From Asaia bogorensis (GTDB lineage Bacteria; Pseudomonadota; Alphaproteobacteria; Acetobacterales; Acetobacteraceae): a DNA stretch of 64,000 bases. Location: assembly GCA_945869965.1 (NCBI GenBank), contig CAMBRC010000002.1, forward strand, positions 1-64,000. The letters run 5' to 3'. Positions 51,262 to 59,647 of the stretch are shown piece after piece (within the stretch, counting starts at the first letter, position 1; the number at the start of each line of letters is the position of its first letter). The notes beneath the pieces are model-generated. The model ran no database searches. It was given only the letters and a program-made list of their open reading frames with translations, and was not told the origin of the DNA. Both the position numbers and the translations under genes were made by a program.

Positions 51262-51924
51262 TCAGCCGACCGCCCGGCTTACCACGCGCTCGATCTCGGC
51301 CCTTACCAGGCGTTCGACCAGGGGCGGCAGGTTGGCATCGAGCCACGTTGTCAACAGGGCGCGCAATTCCTCGCGCACCATGTCCTCCAGCGTCGGGCCG
51401 CCGCGATAAACCGCCATCGACGCCGCCTGGCGGCCGGATTCCAGGGTGCGCAACAGGGTGTTGACCGAACCGGCGGTGGCGGCCTCGGCCTCGGCGTTGA
51501 TCAGGCGGTCGGAGAATGGCGGCGGCGACGCGATCACCGGCGGCGCCGGGACAGGCGGGGCAATCGCAACAGGCGGGACAATCGGCAGCGGAGCGACCGG
51601 CAGCGGGGCGAGCTCGACGGCTTCCAGCGGTTCCCCGGGTTCGGACATCGCCGCAATCAGGGCGGCGGCGGTGTCGTGCGGGTCCGGCATATTTGCGGCG
51701 GGTTCGGCGACCAGCATGGAATCGTCGAGCGGCAGCACATCATCGTCCAAGGCAGGATCACCCATGGCGGGCGCGGCGGCGGTGGCCGTGTTCGCCGGTT
51801 TCGCCGGCTGTTCGTCTTCGCTCAGGATGCGGCGGATGGAGGCGAGGATGTCCTCCATCGACGGGTCAGACGCGGCGCCCGCAGGTTGCGTGCCGGAAGC
51901 CGGTGGCGGAACGGATGCGCTCAT
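51262..51924 (-). CDS. PopZ/DUF2497-like polar organising protein
   Basis: 220 aa. N-terminal helix SDPSMEDILASIRRILSED, a long Pro/Ala/acid-rich disordered middle, and C-terminal helices TLEDMVREELRALL and WLDANLPPLVERLVRAEIERV. This three-part layout matches PopZ (DUF2497), which forms a polar scaffold tethering ParB-origin complexes in Caulobacter. The location between tolC and valS is the usual alphaproteobacterial context. ATG 51924 is the first Met ahead of the conserved helix. Confidence 0.85.
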   Translation of the reverse strand: MSASVPPPASGTQPAGAASDPSMEDILASIRRILSEDEQPAKPANTATAAAPAMGDPALDDDVLPLDDSMLVAEPAANMPDPHDTAAALIAAMSEPGEPLEAVELAPLPVAPLPIVPPVAIAPPVPAPPVIASPPPFSDRLINAEAEAATAGSVNTLLRTLESGRQAASMAVYRGGPTLEDMVREELRALLTTWLDANLPPLVERLVRAEIERVVSRAVG

Positions 51925-51975
51925 GTCGTCGCCATGCCTCTCACGATCCTGACGCACGCATGCCGCGCGTCGCGG

Positions 51976-53415
51976 TCAGCGGCCGGGCTGGTCGGTGGCG
52001 TAGTCACCGGTGCCGATCAGCCGGTTCTTCACCGCCTTGTAGTAGGCGGTTTCATCATACAAAGGCACATTGAGGTTAAGATCCCGTGCCGTCAGCCGCC
52101 CGGAGGCCGCCGCCACCGTGTACGAGGCGTTGATCAGGCCGCCGAGGTTTCGCACAAGGGTGACGCGGGAGTTGAGCAAGGTCTGCTCGGCGTTCAACAC
52201 GTCCAGCGTGGTGCGGCTGCCGACGATGGCTTCGCGCTGGACGCCTTCGAGCGCGATCTCGTTCGAGCGGATCTGCTGGCGGGTGCTCTCGATTGTCGCG
52301 CGCGCCGCAGTATAGGAGGCCCAGGCCTGGGTCACCTGCTGGATCGCCTGACGACGCGCGTCATCGACCTGCTGGCGGGTCTGCTGCTGGGCCTGGCGGG
52401 CCTGGCGGATGGCGGCATACTCGCCGCCGCCCTGGTAGAGCGGGATGTTGAGCACCATCAGGACCTGGCCCACTTTCGTGGTGAGGTCCTTGGTCTGGAC
52501 GTCTTCGTTGCGCGAGATCGAGCCCTGGAGGCTGAGGGTGGGCATCAGCCTTGCGTACTGGATGTCGAAATTGTCGCGCGCCGCGGAATCGTTGAACATC
52601 GCGGCGATCACCGCGGGATTGTTGCTGGCGGCCAGGGCGCGCACCTCGTCCACGCTGCGCACCGGCAGGCGCAGCGGCTGTGGCTCAACCAGGCGGTCCG
52701 GCGACGGCTCGCCGATCACTTGCTGGAAGCGCGAGCGCGCGACCTGCAAATCGCCTTCAGAGGTCTGCCGGTCGGCAACCGCGCCGGCGAGGGCGGCTTC
52801 GGCCTGGGCGACATCGGTGCGGGTGATTTCGCCGACGCGGAAGCGCTCCTGGGTGGCCTGGAGCTGGCGGGTCAGCACCTGTTGGTTGTTGATGCGCAGG
52901 GCGAGGACCTGCGTGGTCTGGATGACCGCGACATAGGCGTCGACCGCGCTGCTGAACGCCGTCTGCTCAGCGCCGATCAGGGTGGCGCGCTGGGCCATCA
53001 CCTGGTTTTCCGCGCGGTTGGTGTTGGCGCGGGTGGCGCCGCCGCGAAACAGCGGCTGGTTGACGGTGAGCGACTCGCTGTTGCTGCCGCGCAGGGCGTT
53101 GCTCTCGACCGTGCGGCCGCGCGAGAACGCCGTCGGGCGGATGTATTGCTGGCTGGTGCCCTCGATGTAGCCGGCGTTGGCGGTGATGGAGACCTGGGGC
53201 CGCCAGCCGGACAGGGCCTGGGGCACGTTCTCGTCCACCGCGCGCAACTGGGCGCGGGCGGCCAGCAGGGTGGGGTTGGTGGCATAGGTCAGCGCCAGCG
53301 CGTCGTTCAGCGTGCGCACCTGTGCTGTCGCCGGGGTCGCGAGGACCACAGCGACGCCGAGTGCCAGGATCGCGCGCAAGCCCAGCCGCGATGCGTTCAT
53401 TCGATTGCCGTCCAT
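51976..53415 (-). CDS. tolC: TolC family outer-membrane efflux protein
   Basis: 479 aa. Signal peptide 'LGLRAILALGVAVVLATPATA', then the duplicated TolC helical-barrel domains beginning RTLNDALALTYATNPTLLAARAQL and 'VEPQPLRLPVRSVDEVRALA'. The key loop 'RFRVGEITRTDVAQAEAAL' and its second-half partner 'REAIVGSRTTLDVLNAEQTL' are clear. It forms the exit duct for type I secretion and RND pumps. ATG 53415 (GGGAG upstream) or 53400. Downstream of pcm on the same strand. Confidence 0.93.
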   Translation of the reverse strand: MDGNRMNASRLGLRAILALGVAVVLATPATAQVRTLNDALALTYATNPTLLAARAQLRAVDENVPQALSGWRPQVSITANAGYIEGTSQQYIRPTAFSRGRTVESNALRGSNSESLTVNQPLFRGGATRANTNRAENQVMAQRATLIGAEQTAFSSAVDAYVAVIQTTQVLALRINNQQVLTRQLQATQERFRVGEITRTDVAQAEAALAGAVADRQTSEGDLQVARSRFQQVIGEPSPDRLVEPQPLRLPVRSVDEVRALAASNNPAVIAAMFNDSAARDNFDIQYARLMPTLSLQGSISRNEDVQTKDLTTKVGQVLMVLNIPLYQGGGEYAAIRQARQAQQQTRQQVDDARRQAIQQVTQAWASYTAARATIESTRQQIRSNEIALEGVQREAIVGSRTTLDVLNAEQTLLNSRVTLVRNLGGLINASYTVAAASGRLTARDLNLNVPLYDETAYYKAVKNRLIGTGDYATDQPGR

Positions 53416-53530
53416 GCAACAGTCACTCCCGCGTCCCCACGGACAATGCGCCGTGGGATAATGCACTGCACAATTTGCCACAGCTACGGCCAGCGCGCCA
53501 AGGTTTACGCACACACCGCCGGATGGCGGA

Positions 53531-54211
53531 TCAGAACACGAAGCCGGGTGCCGTCTTGAGCATCGGCAGCACCGGGATGGCGCAGTCGAACACCGGATGC
53601 GGATCGACGCGGCCACCGCCGGCGGTACTGCACAGCACCGCCTGGCCGACGCGGGCGCCGCGCTTGAGCACGGTGACCAGCCGGCCGCCGTCGCGGCGCA
53701 GCTGGGCCAGGACGGCGGGCGGGATCTCGGGCACCGCGCCCTCGATCAGGATCACGTCATAGGGGCCGGTGGCTTTCCAGCCATCGGCCAGTGGTCCCTC
53801 GACCAGGGTAATGCCTGACGACACCACCGGCAGCACGGCGCGCGCCAGGGCGATGAGCGCCGGGTCCTGTTCCAGTGCCGTGACCGAGGCACCGCAGGCG
53901 GCCAGCAGGGCGGCGCCGTAGCCGCTGCCGGAACCCACCACCAAGGCACGGTCGCCTTCCTGCACCGCGGCGATCTGGACCAGGCGGGCGATCACCATCG
54001 GCTCGACCAGGTAGCGGCCATTCCCGAGCGGGACATCTTCGTCGCAGTAGGCCAGGGCGGTGCGGTCGGCGGGCACGAAGCGCTCGCGCGGCAGGCGGCG
54101 CATGGCGGCCAGCACGCGGGAGTCGGTCACCTTGTTGGGCCGTACCTGCCCGTCCACCATCAGCATGCGTGCGGCCGTGAAGTCGATCGCGGAGTTCGGC
54201 ATCAGGGGCAT
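53531..54211 (-). CDS. pcm: Protein-L-isoaspartate O-methyltransferase family protein
   Basis: 226 aa. 'FTAARMLMVDGQVRPNKVTD' and 'LPRERFVPADRTALAYCDEDVPLG' are the PCMT substrate-side motifs. The SAM site is ALVVGSGSGYGAALLAACGA with 'TALEQDPALIALAR' after it. The 'MVDGQVRPN' subgroup is universally next to tolC in alphaproteobacteria; its repair activity on isoaspartate is uncertain. ATG 54211 or 54202 (MPNSAIDF). Confidence 0.88.
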   Translation of the reverse strand: MPLMPNSAIDFTAARMLMVDGQVRPNKVTDSRVLAAMRRLPRERFVPADRTALAYCDEDVPLGNGRYLVEPMVIARLVQIAAVQEGDRALVVGSGSGYGAALLAACGASVTALEQDPALIALARAVLPVVSSGITLVEGPLADGWKATGPYDVILIEGAVPEIPPAVLAQLRRDGGRLVTVLKRGARVGQAVLCSTAGGGRVDPHPVFDCAIPVLPMLKTAPGFVF

Positions 54212-54283
54212 CCGGGCTGGAATTCAGGAGACTCCTTATAGGTGCGGTGGCCGGCCGGCGCAAAGCCGCCGTGGCCCGCCCCC

Positions 54284-54312
54284 TTGACCGGCACCCCGGT
54301 GGCGGCCAATAA
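54284..54312 (+). promoter_or_regulatory. Possible promoter of tRNA-Cys
   Basis: TTGACC (54284-54289), 17 bases, then CAATAA (54307-54312), ending 19 bases before the tRNA. The -35 matches well, the -10 weakly. Confidence 0.35.
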
Positions 54313-54331
54313 CCGCGCCATCACCCGCTGG

Positions 54332-54405
54332 GGTCCGGTGGCAGAGTGGTGATGCAGCGGACTGCAAATCCGCGAATGTGGGTTCGATTCCCGCCCGGAC
54401 CTCCA
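54332..54405 (+). tRNA. tRNA-Cys (GCA)
   Basis: Acceptor GGTCCGG pairs with CCGGACC, followed by T and an encoded CCA. The anticodon stem GCGGA/TCCGC encloses CTGCAAA, anticodon GCA at 54364-54366. The T-loop GGTTCGATTCC is present. 74 bases including CCA. Confidence 0.93.
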
Positions 54406-54569
54406 CTCTCATCCCATTGTCAGTTCCTGCCATCGCTTGCGGCCCTTGGCGCGCGGGGCGTTGGGCACGTGGCATTCGGTGTCCGGGACCATGGTCGGGC
54501 GGGTTTTGGTGTCGTAGGCGGGCCAGTCCGGCAGGTTTGGGGGGGGGTGGTGAGGCAGTTGCTTATTTG

Positions 54570-55025
54570 TTATGATACCGTAATATTATGGATGTGCCAA
54601 GGCGCTGAACACGGTGGGCTGAAAAAACGAAAATTGGTGCGAGAGTGATGCGGAGGCGGCTTTGGGCGCGCGAATATCTTGCGCGTGGGGGAGATTTTTG
54701 CGCGGCGGGCGGCGGAATCGGCGAGGGGAGGTGTTGCGGATTCCGGGCGGGGGGCGCGTTGCCGGGATCGGGCGGGCGTGGACCGGGGCGGAAGTGTGGG
54801 TGCCTCGCTGCGCTCGGGTTGATGATGTGAGCGGGCGGGTTTGGGCGGGGGGAGGTTGCCTGCCAGCCAGAGTGCCAGGATTTGCTCCAGGCGGGCGAAG
54901 AGGCGGGCCAGGATGGCGGTGATGAGTGTGTGCAGGGCGTTGGGCAGCGTTCTCCCGCCGGGGCCCGGAGGGGCCGCCAGCTCGGTGGCGATCCTGGCGC
55001 CAGGGGAGGAAAGTTTTGTTAACAT
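54570..55025 (-). pseudogene. Possible truncated relative of the 15831-16466 protein
   Basis: Open frame of 151 codons beginning MLTKLSSPGARIATELAAPP. The part 'LITAILARLFARLEQILALWLAGNLPPPKP' resembles 'RLARLLALLAAGRLPRPSR' of the conserved protein at 15831-16466. After that, the frame turns into low-complexity Pro/Arg/Ser with no trace of the W-L-V and LRPLCR-LG blocks. Homology is judged by eye and is tentative; it may simply be a chance open frame. Confidence 0.3.
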
Positions 55026-55105
55026 CTTTGGTTAGTATACGGCGGGATTTCCGTCGGCGCAAAAGCTTTTTCTCTGGAGGAGAGGCTTTTTTTGGTGGGA
55101 GAGGG

Positions 55106-55147
55106 AGCCCCCCTCCGGCTCCCCCCGCCCAAGCGCAGGGGGAGAGA
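55106..55147. repeat. Short interspersed repeat (family C)
   Basis: Second copy of the segment seen at 20474-20516: CCCTCCGGCTCCCCCCGCCC followed by AAGCGCAGGGGGAGAGA. Confidence 0.6.
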
Positions 55148-55156
55148 GGATTCTTT

Positions 55157-55197
55157 CGGATGAAGTTTTGTTGCTTCTTTTTGTTCACAAAAAGAAG
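55157..55197. repeat. AT-rich hairpin repeat (family A), forward copy
   Basis: CGGATGAAGTTTTGTTG then hairpin CTTCTTTTTGT-2-ACAAAAAGAAG (55174-55197), a perfect 11-base stem. It lies 13 bases past the end of the minus-strand histidine kinase gene. Confidence 0.8.
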
Positions 55198-55209
55198 GGC
55201 TTGCTTGGC

Positions 55210-57564
55210 TCAGCCCTGGCTGGCGATTGCCGCGACCCGGGGATCGTCGATCAGGCGGGCCATGCGTTCTTCCAGTTGGGCGATGGTGAACGGCTTGCGC
55301 ATCACCGCCTCTGGCCCGATCAATTCGGCGGTTTCGGACTCGGCGTTGCCGGTGACCAGCAGGGCGCGCAGGCCGGGGTGGAGGACTTGCGCGGCCTGGA
55401 TCAGGGCGACACCGTTCATGCCGGGCATGACGTAGTCGACCAGCATCAGGTCGAACGGGCGGGTGTGGGCGGCGCTGCTGTCCAGGATGGTCAGCGCCTG
55501 GCTGCCATCGGCGGCGGTGATGACGCTGTGGCCGCGTTCGAGCAGCATTTCGGCGGCCATTTCGCGCACCGCGCGGTCGTCGTCGACCACCAACACGTGC
55601 AGGCGGCGCAGGCGTTGGCGCGCGGTGCCGGTGTCGTCGTGGCGGGTGCGGGCGGTGGCGATGCCGGCGCGCGGCAGCAGGACGGTGACGGCGGTGCCGA
55701 AGCCGAGGCGGCTGCTGATGCCGACATCACCGCCGGATTGCACGGCGAGGCCGTGGACCTGGGACAGGCCGAGGCCGGCGCCTTCGCCCTGGGGCTTGGT
55801 GGTGAAGAACGGTTCGAAGGCGCGGGCGATGACGGAGGGCAGCATGCCGGTGCCGGTGTCACTGACGTCCAACGCCACGTAGTCGCCGGGGCTGGCATGG
55901 CGATAGGCGGCGGAGGCGGTATTCAGGGTCAGGTTGCGGGTGCGGATGGTCAGCACGCCGCCGTCGGGCATCGCATCGCGGGCGTTGATGGCGAGGTTGA
56001 GGATCACCGCCTCGACCTGGGTCGGGTCGACCATGGCCGGCCAGAGTTCGGCGGCGAGTTCGGTTTCGATGCGGATGTTGCGGCCCAGGGTGCTGCCGAG
56101 CAGGCCGGTCAGCGCCAGGACGGGGACGTTGAGGTCGGTGGGGACCGGCAGCAGACGCTGGCGGCGCGAGAAGGCGAGGAGCTGGGCGGTCAGGCGGCCG
56201 CCGCGCTGGGCGGCTTCCAGCGCGTTTTCGATCAGCGGCAGCAGGCGTTCCTGGCCGGGCGGCAGGCGGCGGTGGATCAGGTCGAGTGCGCCGACGATGG
56301 CGGTCAGCAGGTTGTTGAAGTCATGCGCGATGCCGCCGGCGAGTTGGCCGACGACCTGGAGCTTTTGCGCCTGGTGCAGTTCGGCCCGGGTGCGCTCGCG
56401 CTCGGTGATCTCGATTTCCAGGCGGTTGCGGCTGGCTTCGAGGTCGCGGGTGCGGTCCCGGACACGGGCTTCCAGCGTGATGTTGAGGTCTTCCAGTTCG
56501 TCGCGGCGGCGGCCGAGGGCCTCGGCCATGGTGTTGAAGGCGCTGGCCAGGCGGCCGAACTCGGAGGTTGGCGATTCCAGCAATTTGGCGCGCGCGCGCA
56601 GGTCGCCGCCGGACCAGCGGCGGGCGGCGTCGAGCAGGGCGGCGGTTGGGCGGCGGATAAAGCGCTCGCCGGCGAAGATCGCCAGCGCCAGGGAGAGGGC
56701 GATGCTGAGGGCGAGCAACAGCAGGCCTTGCCAAGCGGCGTCGTCGATATCGGCCAGGATGCCGGGCGCGAACAGGCCAACGCTGACGAAGACGCCCTGG
56801 CCGGGCATGCCGGCTGGGACGTAACCGATGACGCGTTCGTGGCCGTCGACGCCGAGGGCCCAGGCGGAGCCGCGCTGGGTGTTGCCGATCATCGGCAACA
56901 CCTGATCCGGCATCGGGCGGCCGGCCATGTTGGTCTGAAGCGGCACGCGCACCAGGGTGGTCCCTTGGCGATCGGCGATGCCGACGGCGCTGCGCTCGGG
57001 CAGCCGCAGGGCGGCGACGTGCGTGGCCAGCCAGTCGAGGCTCAGCTCCATGACGATATAGCCGACGCGTCCCTCGGCGGCGGGAAAAGCGACGCAGAAT
57101 GGCAGCACCGGGCCGCGCTTGCCGGTGGCGGGGGTGAACAGGCCGGTCTGCACCTCGCCCGCCGCCAGATGGGCGCCGGGGAGGAAGCAATGCTGGTCCA
57201 TGGTGTCGCTGGCCAGCTCGGCGTTCGAACTGCAGACGATGCGCCCGTTGGAGTCGCGGACGGAGACCACGGTGTATGATGGCAGGTCGTCCTGGACCTC
57301 GACCATGTGGGTGCCGCAGCTTGGGTTGAGCGTGCGCACGGTCAGGAAGCGGGCCATGGCGGCGGAAAGCTGGCGGGCGCCTTCCATGACGCTGCGCATG
57401 TCGGCGTTGATCAGCTCGGCCTGTTGCAGCGCCTCGTCGGGGATGCGGGCCATGCGGTCGCCGCGCAGCTCCTGTTGCAGGTAGACCAGCACCAGCACCG
57501 CCGGGAGGGTGGCAGCGATGACCAGGGTGAGCAGGCGCGCGAACAGGTTGCTGCCGAAAATCAT
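55210..57564 (-). CDS. Hybrid sensor histidine kinase / response regulator
   Basis: 784 aa. TM1 at residues 8-28, a large periplasmic Cache-like sensor domain with Cys (residues about 30-285), TM2 ('[22 protein letters not shown]'), HAMP, a coiled coil ('[20 protein letters not shown]'), HisKA with phospho-acceptor H414 in [14 protein letters not shown], HATPase with [14 protein letters not shown] (N box) and 'DTGTGM'/'GLGLSQVHG' G boxes, and a C-terminal receiver with phospho-acceptor D710 in [13 protein letters not shown]. The GGIAHDFNN type commonly feeds stress or quorum pathways; the partner is unknown. No response-regulator gene is adjacent. Confidence 0.92.
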   Translation of the reverse strand: MIFGSNLFARLLTLVIAATLPAVLVLVYLQQELRGDRMARIPDEALQQAELINADMRSVMEGARQLSAAMARFLTVRTLNPSCGTHMVEVQDDLPSYTVVSVRDSNGRIVCSSNAELASDTMDQHCFLPGAHLAAGEVQTGLFTPATGKRGPVLPFCVAFPAAEGRVGYIVMELSLDWLATHVAALRLPERSAVGIADRQGTTLVRVPLQTNMAGRPMPDQVLPMIGNTQRGSAWALGVDGHERVIGYVPAGMPGQGVFVSVGLFAPGILADIDDAAWQGLLLLALSIALSLALAIFAGERFIRRPTAALLDAARRWSGGDLRARAKLLESPTSEFGRLASAFNTMAEALGRRRDELEDLNITLEARVRDRTRDLEASRNRLEIEITERERTRAELHQAQKLQVVGQLAGGIAHDFNNLLTAIVGALDLIHRRLPPGQERLLPLIENALEAAQRGGRLTAQLLAFSRRQRLLPVPTDLNVPVLALTGLLGSTLGRNIRIETELAAELWPAMVDPTQVEAVILNLAINARDAMPDGGVLTIRTRNLTLNTASAAYRHASPGDYVALDVSDTGTGMLPSVIARAFEPFFTTKPQGEGAGLGLSQVHGLAVQSGGDVGISSRLGFGTAVTVLLPRAGIATARTRHDDTGTARQRLRRLHVLVVDDDRAVREMAAEMLLERGHSVITAADGSQALTILDSSAAHTRPFDLMLVDYVMPGMNGVALIQAAQVLHPGLRALLVTGNAESETAELIGPEAVMRKPFTIAQLEERMARLIDDPRVAAIASQG

Positions 57565-57620
57565 TCTGCGAAATCTCTCGCCTTAAATAGCGCCCGCCCC
57601 GTCCGTATGGGAGCGGGGCG

Positions 57621-57704
57621 TGGTGCGAGAGGGGGGATTCGAACCCCCAAGACTTGCGTCGGTCGATTTTGAGTCGACTGCGTCTACCGTTCCGCCACTC
57701 TCGC
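57621..57704 (-). tRNA. tRNA-Leu (CAA)
   Basis: On the minus strand: GCGAGAG acceptor, anticodon stem GTCGA/TCGAC around CTCAAAA (anticodon CAA), a variable arm typical of Leu, T-arm GGGGGTTCGAATCCCCC and an encoded CCA. A TATAAA box lies 10 bases upstream (57715-57720). Confidence 0.92.
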
Positions 57705-57780
57705 GCCGATTCGCTTTATAGCGCAGCGGGCGGCGGCGAACAGTGCCTTCAGTGCGCGGTTTGCGGGGGGGTGGGGAAGG
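57705..57780. other. Upstream of tRNA-Leu
   Basis: Contains TATAAA (57715-57720, minus strand) as the probable -10 element of tRNA-Leu; the -35 is poor (CTGTTC). Confidence 0.35.
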
Positions 57781-57948
57781 AAGCAAGCCTCCGGCGGCAA
57801 AGGGCCGGGGGCCCTTTGATCCCATTTTATGGGCTCGTCTTATCATGGGACGGCGGGGAATCGCCCGTAGCACGGCATTTCCGGGCCAGCATCCGCCCAG
57901 GAAATGGGATCAAAGGGCCCCCGGCCCTTTGCCGCCGGAGGCTTGCTT
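57781..57948. repeat. 47-base perfect inverted repeat between tRNA genes
   Basis: The arm at 57781-57827 is the exact reverse complement of the arm at 57902-57948 (47 of 47 bases by eye), around a 74-base spacer. Each arm also contains its own palindrome AAAGGGCC-3-GGCCCTTT. No coding potential was recognised in the spacer. Confidence 0.9.
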
Positions 57949-57980
57949 GCCTGACTGCCCTGGGAATCCGAAATGCCGGG

Positions 57981-58009
57981 TTGACCGCACCGGCAGCGCT
58001 ATCTAGATA
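57981..58009 (+). promoter_or_regulatory. Sigma-70 promoter of tRNA-Asn
   Basis: TTGACC (57981-57986), 17-base spacer, TAGATA (58004-58009); the mature tRNA starts 24 bases later. A good match to the housekeeping consensus. Confidence 0.7.
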
Positions 58010-58032
58010 GGCGCGCTCCGCCGGCGTGGTGA

Positions 58033-58107
58033 TCGGGCGTAGCTCAGCGGTAGAGCAATCGGCTGTTAACCGATTGGTCGTAGGTTCGAATCCTACCGCC
58101 CGAGCCA
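58033..58107 (+). tRNA. tRNA-Asn (GTT)
   Basis: Acceptor TCGGGCG pairs with CGCCCGA, discriminator G, encoded CCA. D-arm AGCTCAGCGGTAGAGC, anticodon loop CTGTTAA with GTT at 58065-58067, T-arm TAGGTTCGAATCCTA. 75 bases including CCA. Confidence 0.94.
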
Positions 58108-58128
58108 GCCGCGGAAGCTTTTTTCCCG

Positions 58129-58524
58129 TTATTCGGATGCGGCCGCGACAAGGCCTTGGGCGGCGCGTTGCCAGGCGGCCTCGGTTTCGGGGGTCCAGGC
58201 ATCGCCCAGCGCGTCGCGGAAGGTGGCGATCACGGTCTGGTAGAAGTGGTCGAAGATTTCGGAGGGGACGCCGACGCCTTGATGGTTGACGCGCTCGCTG
58301 CCGACGAAATGGCGCGCATAGGCACGCGGGCCGGCGAAATCGAGCAGGCATTCGAGGGTGACTTGCAGCATGTTGCCGCGGACCAGGCCGAGCTTGTCGC
58401 GGATGAACAGGGCTTCCAGCTCGGGATAGGCGGCGAAGAGGCGGGCGTAGACCAGGGGGGCGGGGTCGCCCAGGCGGTCGGCAACGAGGTCGAGGCTGGA
58501 TTCGATCAGGGCTGCGTCGTTCAT
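58129..58524 (-). CDS. Single-domain globin
   Basis: 131 aa, full globin length. 'ALIESSLDLVADRLGDPAPLVYARLFAAYPELEALF' covers helices A-C and the CD turn, 'RHFVGSERVNHQGVGVPSEIFDHFYQ' holds the likely proximal His region before the G helix, and 'ALGDAWTPETEAAWQRAAQ' forms helix H. It resembles bacterial flavohemoglobin-type globin domains lacking the reductase. It probably binds heme for O2 or NO chemistry. Start ATG 58524; a duplicated copy of the start region lies 17 bases upstream and opens a 6-codon ORF whose TGA overlaps this ATG (ATGA). Confidence 0.82.
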   Translation of the reverse strand: MNDAALIESSLDLVADRLGDPAPLVYARLFAAYPELEALFIRDKLGLVRGNMLQVTLECLLDFAGPRAYARHFVGSERVNHQGVGVPSEIFDHFYQTVIATFRDALGDAWTPETEAAWQRAAQGLVAAASE

Positions 58525-58545
58525 TGGGCCACGTCGTTCATGGGG
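58515..58545. repeat. 17-base-offset duplication over the globin start
   Basis: CGTCGTTCATTGGG (58515-58528) and CGTCGTTCATGGGG (58532-58545), 13 of 14 identical, 17 bases apart. On the minus strand both contain ATGAACGACG. The upstream copy's ATG overlaps the stop of the kinase gene (ATGA) and reads MNDVAQ before a TGA that overlaps the real globin ATG. Confidence 0.85.
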
Positions 58546-59602
58546 CGATTCCGCAGGCTTGGCGCAGGGCGGCACCGACTTCGGGGGCGCGCAGGGCGGC
58601 GATGAGGTCCAGGCGGCTTTGCAGCGCCGCGGCGGTCATGGGCAGATAATGCGGATTGTCGGCGTGGGTCTTGCGGTGCCAGGCCTGGAGCACGGTGCCG
58701 ATGGCGGCGCGGACGGCGATCAGCAGGGGCAGCAGGGCGACTTCCTCGGGCAGGAGGGGGCGGACGGCGTGAAAGCCGGCGACGAAGCGGGCGAGGGACT
58801 CGGGGATGGGCATGTCGAGGGCGACGCAGGTGATCGCGCCGACGGCGACGTCGATGGCCAGGGCGGTGTGGACGATGTCGCCGAAATCGATAATGCCGGC
58901 GACGTCGTCGGGGTGGGCGGGGTCGACCAGGGTGTTGCCGGTGTTCATGTCGTTGTAGAAAACCTGGCGGCGCAGGCTGGGCAGGATTGGGGCCGCCTGG
59001 CGTTCGAAGGCGTCGAGGAGGTTGCCGATCGCGGTCTCGGCCTGGGTGTCCTCGAGGTTGTGCAGGATCTCGCGCAGGGACAGGGCGTTGGTCAGGTCCC
59101 AGATCAGCTCGTAGCGGCTGTGGGGGTGCTCGAAGCCTTGCAGAGCAAGGCCGAGGCGGGCGAGGGCGCGGCCGCATGATTCGCGCTGGGCGGGGGTGCG
59201 GGGGGCGTGGCGCAGCGGGGTGCCGTGGACCCAGGACAGGAGGCGGACGCGGGCGGGGCGCGCTGTCCCCTGGGGGGCGCGGGGGACGAGGGCCTCGATG
59301 CGGCCGTCGGGCAGCGGGATCATGCGGGGGATGTTGAAGGCAGGATCGGTGCGGGCGACGTGTTGCAGGGCCTTGACCTGGAGGTCGGTGACGCCCTCGG
59401 GCTCGGCGGGGTTGGCGAATTTGAGGACGTAGGCTTGGCCGTCGCGGGCGACGAGGTGGAAGTTGCGGTCGCGCTCGCCGGTCAGGAGCTTGGCGGTGGC
59501 GTCGATGTGCCAGTGGGTTCGGGCGACCTGTTCCGCTTCGGTGGCGGAGATGTCGTCGGCGGGGATGGTCATGGTGGCGAAGATCGGGGAGAGGGCGCTC
59601 AT
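58538..59602 (-). CDS. APH-family phosphotransferase
   Basis: 354 aa kinase-like fold related to homoserine/choline kinases. 'NFHLVARDGQAYVLKFANP' has the ATP-site Lys, the catalytic-loop Asp is in VFYNDMNTGNTLVDP (D-x4-N; the usual H is Y-N here), and 'GIIDFGDIVHTALAIDVAVG' supplies the metal Asp. The substrate may be an amino or hydroxy compound; the pattern is close to proteins annotated near hydroxylysine/ethanolamine catabolism, from memory. The stop overlaps the decoy ATG before the globin. Downstream of phnM by 45 bases. Confidence 0.82.
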   Translation of the reverse strand: MSALSPIFATMTIPADDISATEAEQVARTHWHIDATAKLLTGERDRNFHLVARDGQAYVLKFANPAEPEGVTDLQVKALQHVARTDPAFNIPRMIPLPDGRIEALVPRAPQGTARPARVRLLSWVHGTPLRHAPRTPAQRESCGRALARLGLALQGFEHPHSRYELIWDLTNALSLREILHNLEDTQAETAIGNLLDAFERQAAPILPSLRRQVFYNDMNTGNTLVDPAHPDDVAGIIDFGDIVHTALAIDVAVGAITCVALDMPIPESLARFVAGFHAVRPLLPEEVALLPLLIAVRAAIGTVLQAWHRKTHADNPHYLPMTAAALQSRLDLIAALRAPEVGAALRQACGIAP

Positions 59603-59647
59603 GGCGCCATCCTAAGGGCAGGCGGGCGTTTGGGGGAACTGGCTTGC

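Larger units (their letters stand above)
54406..55209. other. 804-base accessory gap between tRNA-Cys and the histidine kinase
   Basis: No intact gene. An AT-rich patch occurs at 54555-54595 (TTATTTGTTATGATACCG), a possible decayed gene on the minus strand at 54570-55025, a family C repeat at 55106-55147 and a family A hairpin at 55157-55197. It looks like a region that collects debris next to a tRNA. Confidence 0.45.

Noticed and set aside
55168-57279. 703-codon plus-strand open frame opposite the histidine kinase
   Set aside because: Shadow of the kinase gene, starting inside a family A repeat.
57781-57948. The 47-base inverted repeat as an insertion sequence
   Set aside because: The spacer is only 74 bases with no transposase and no visible target duplication.
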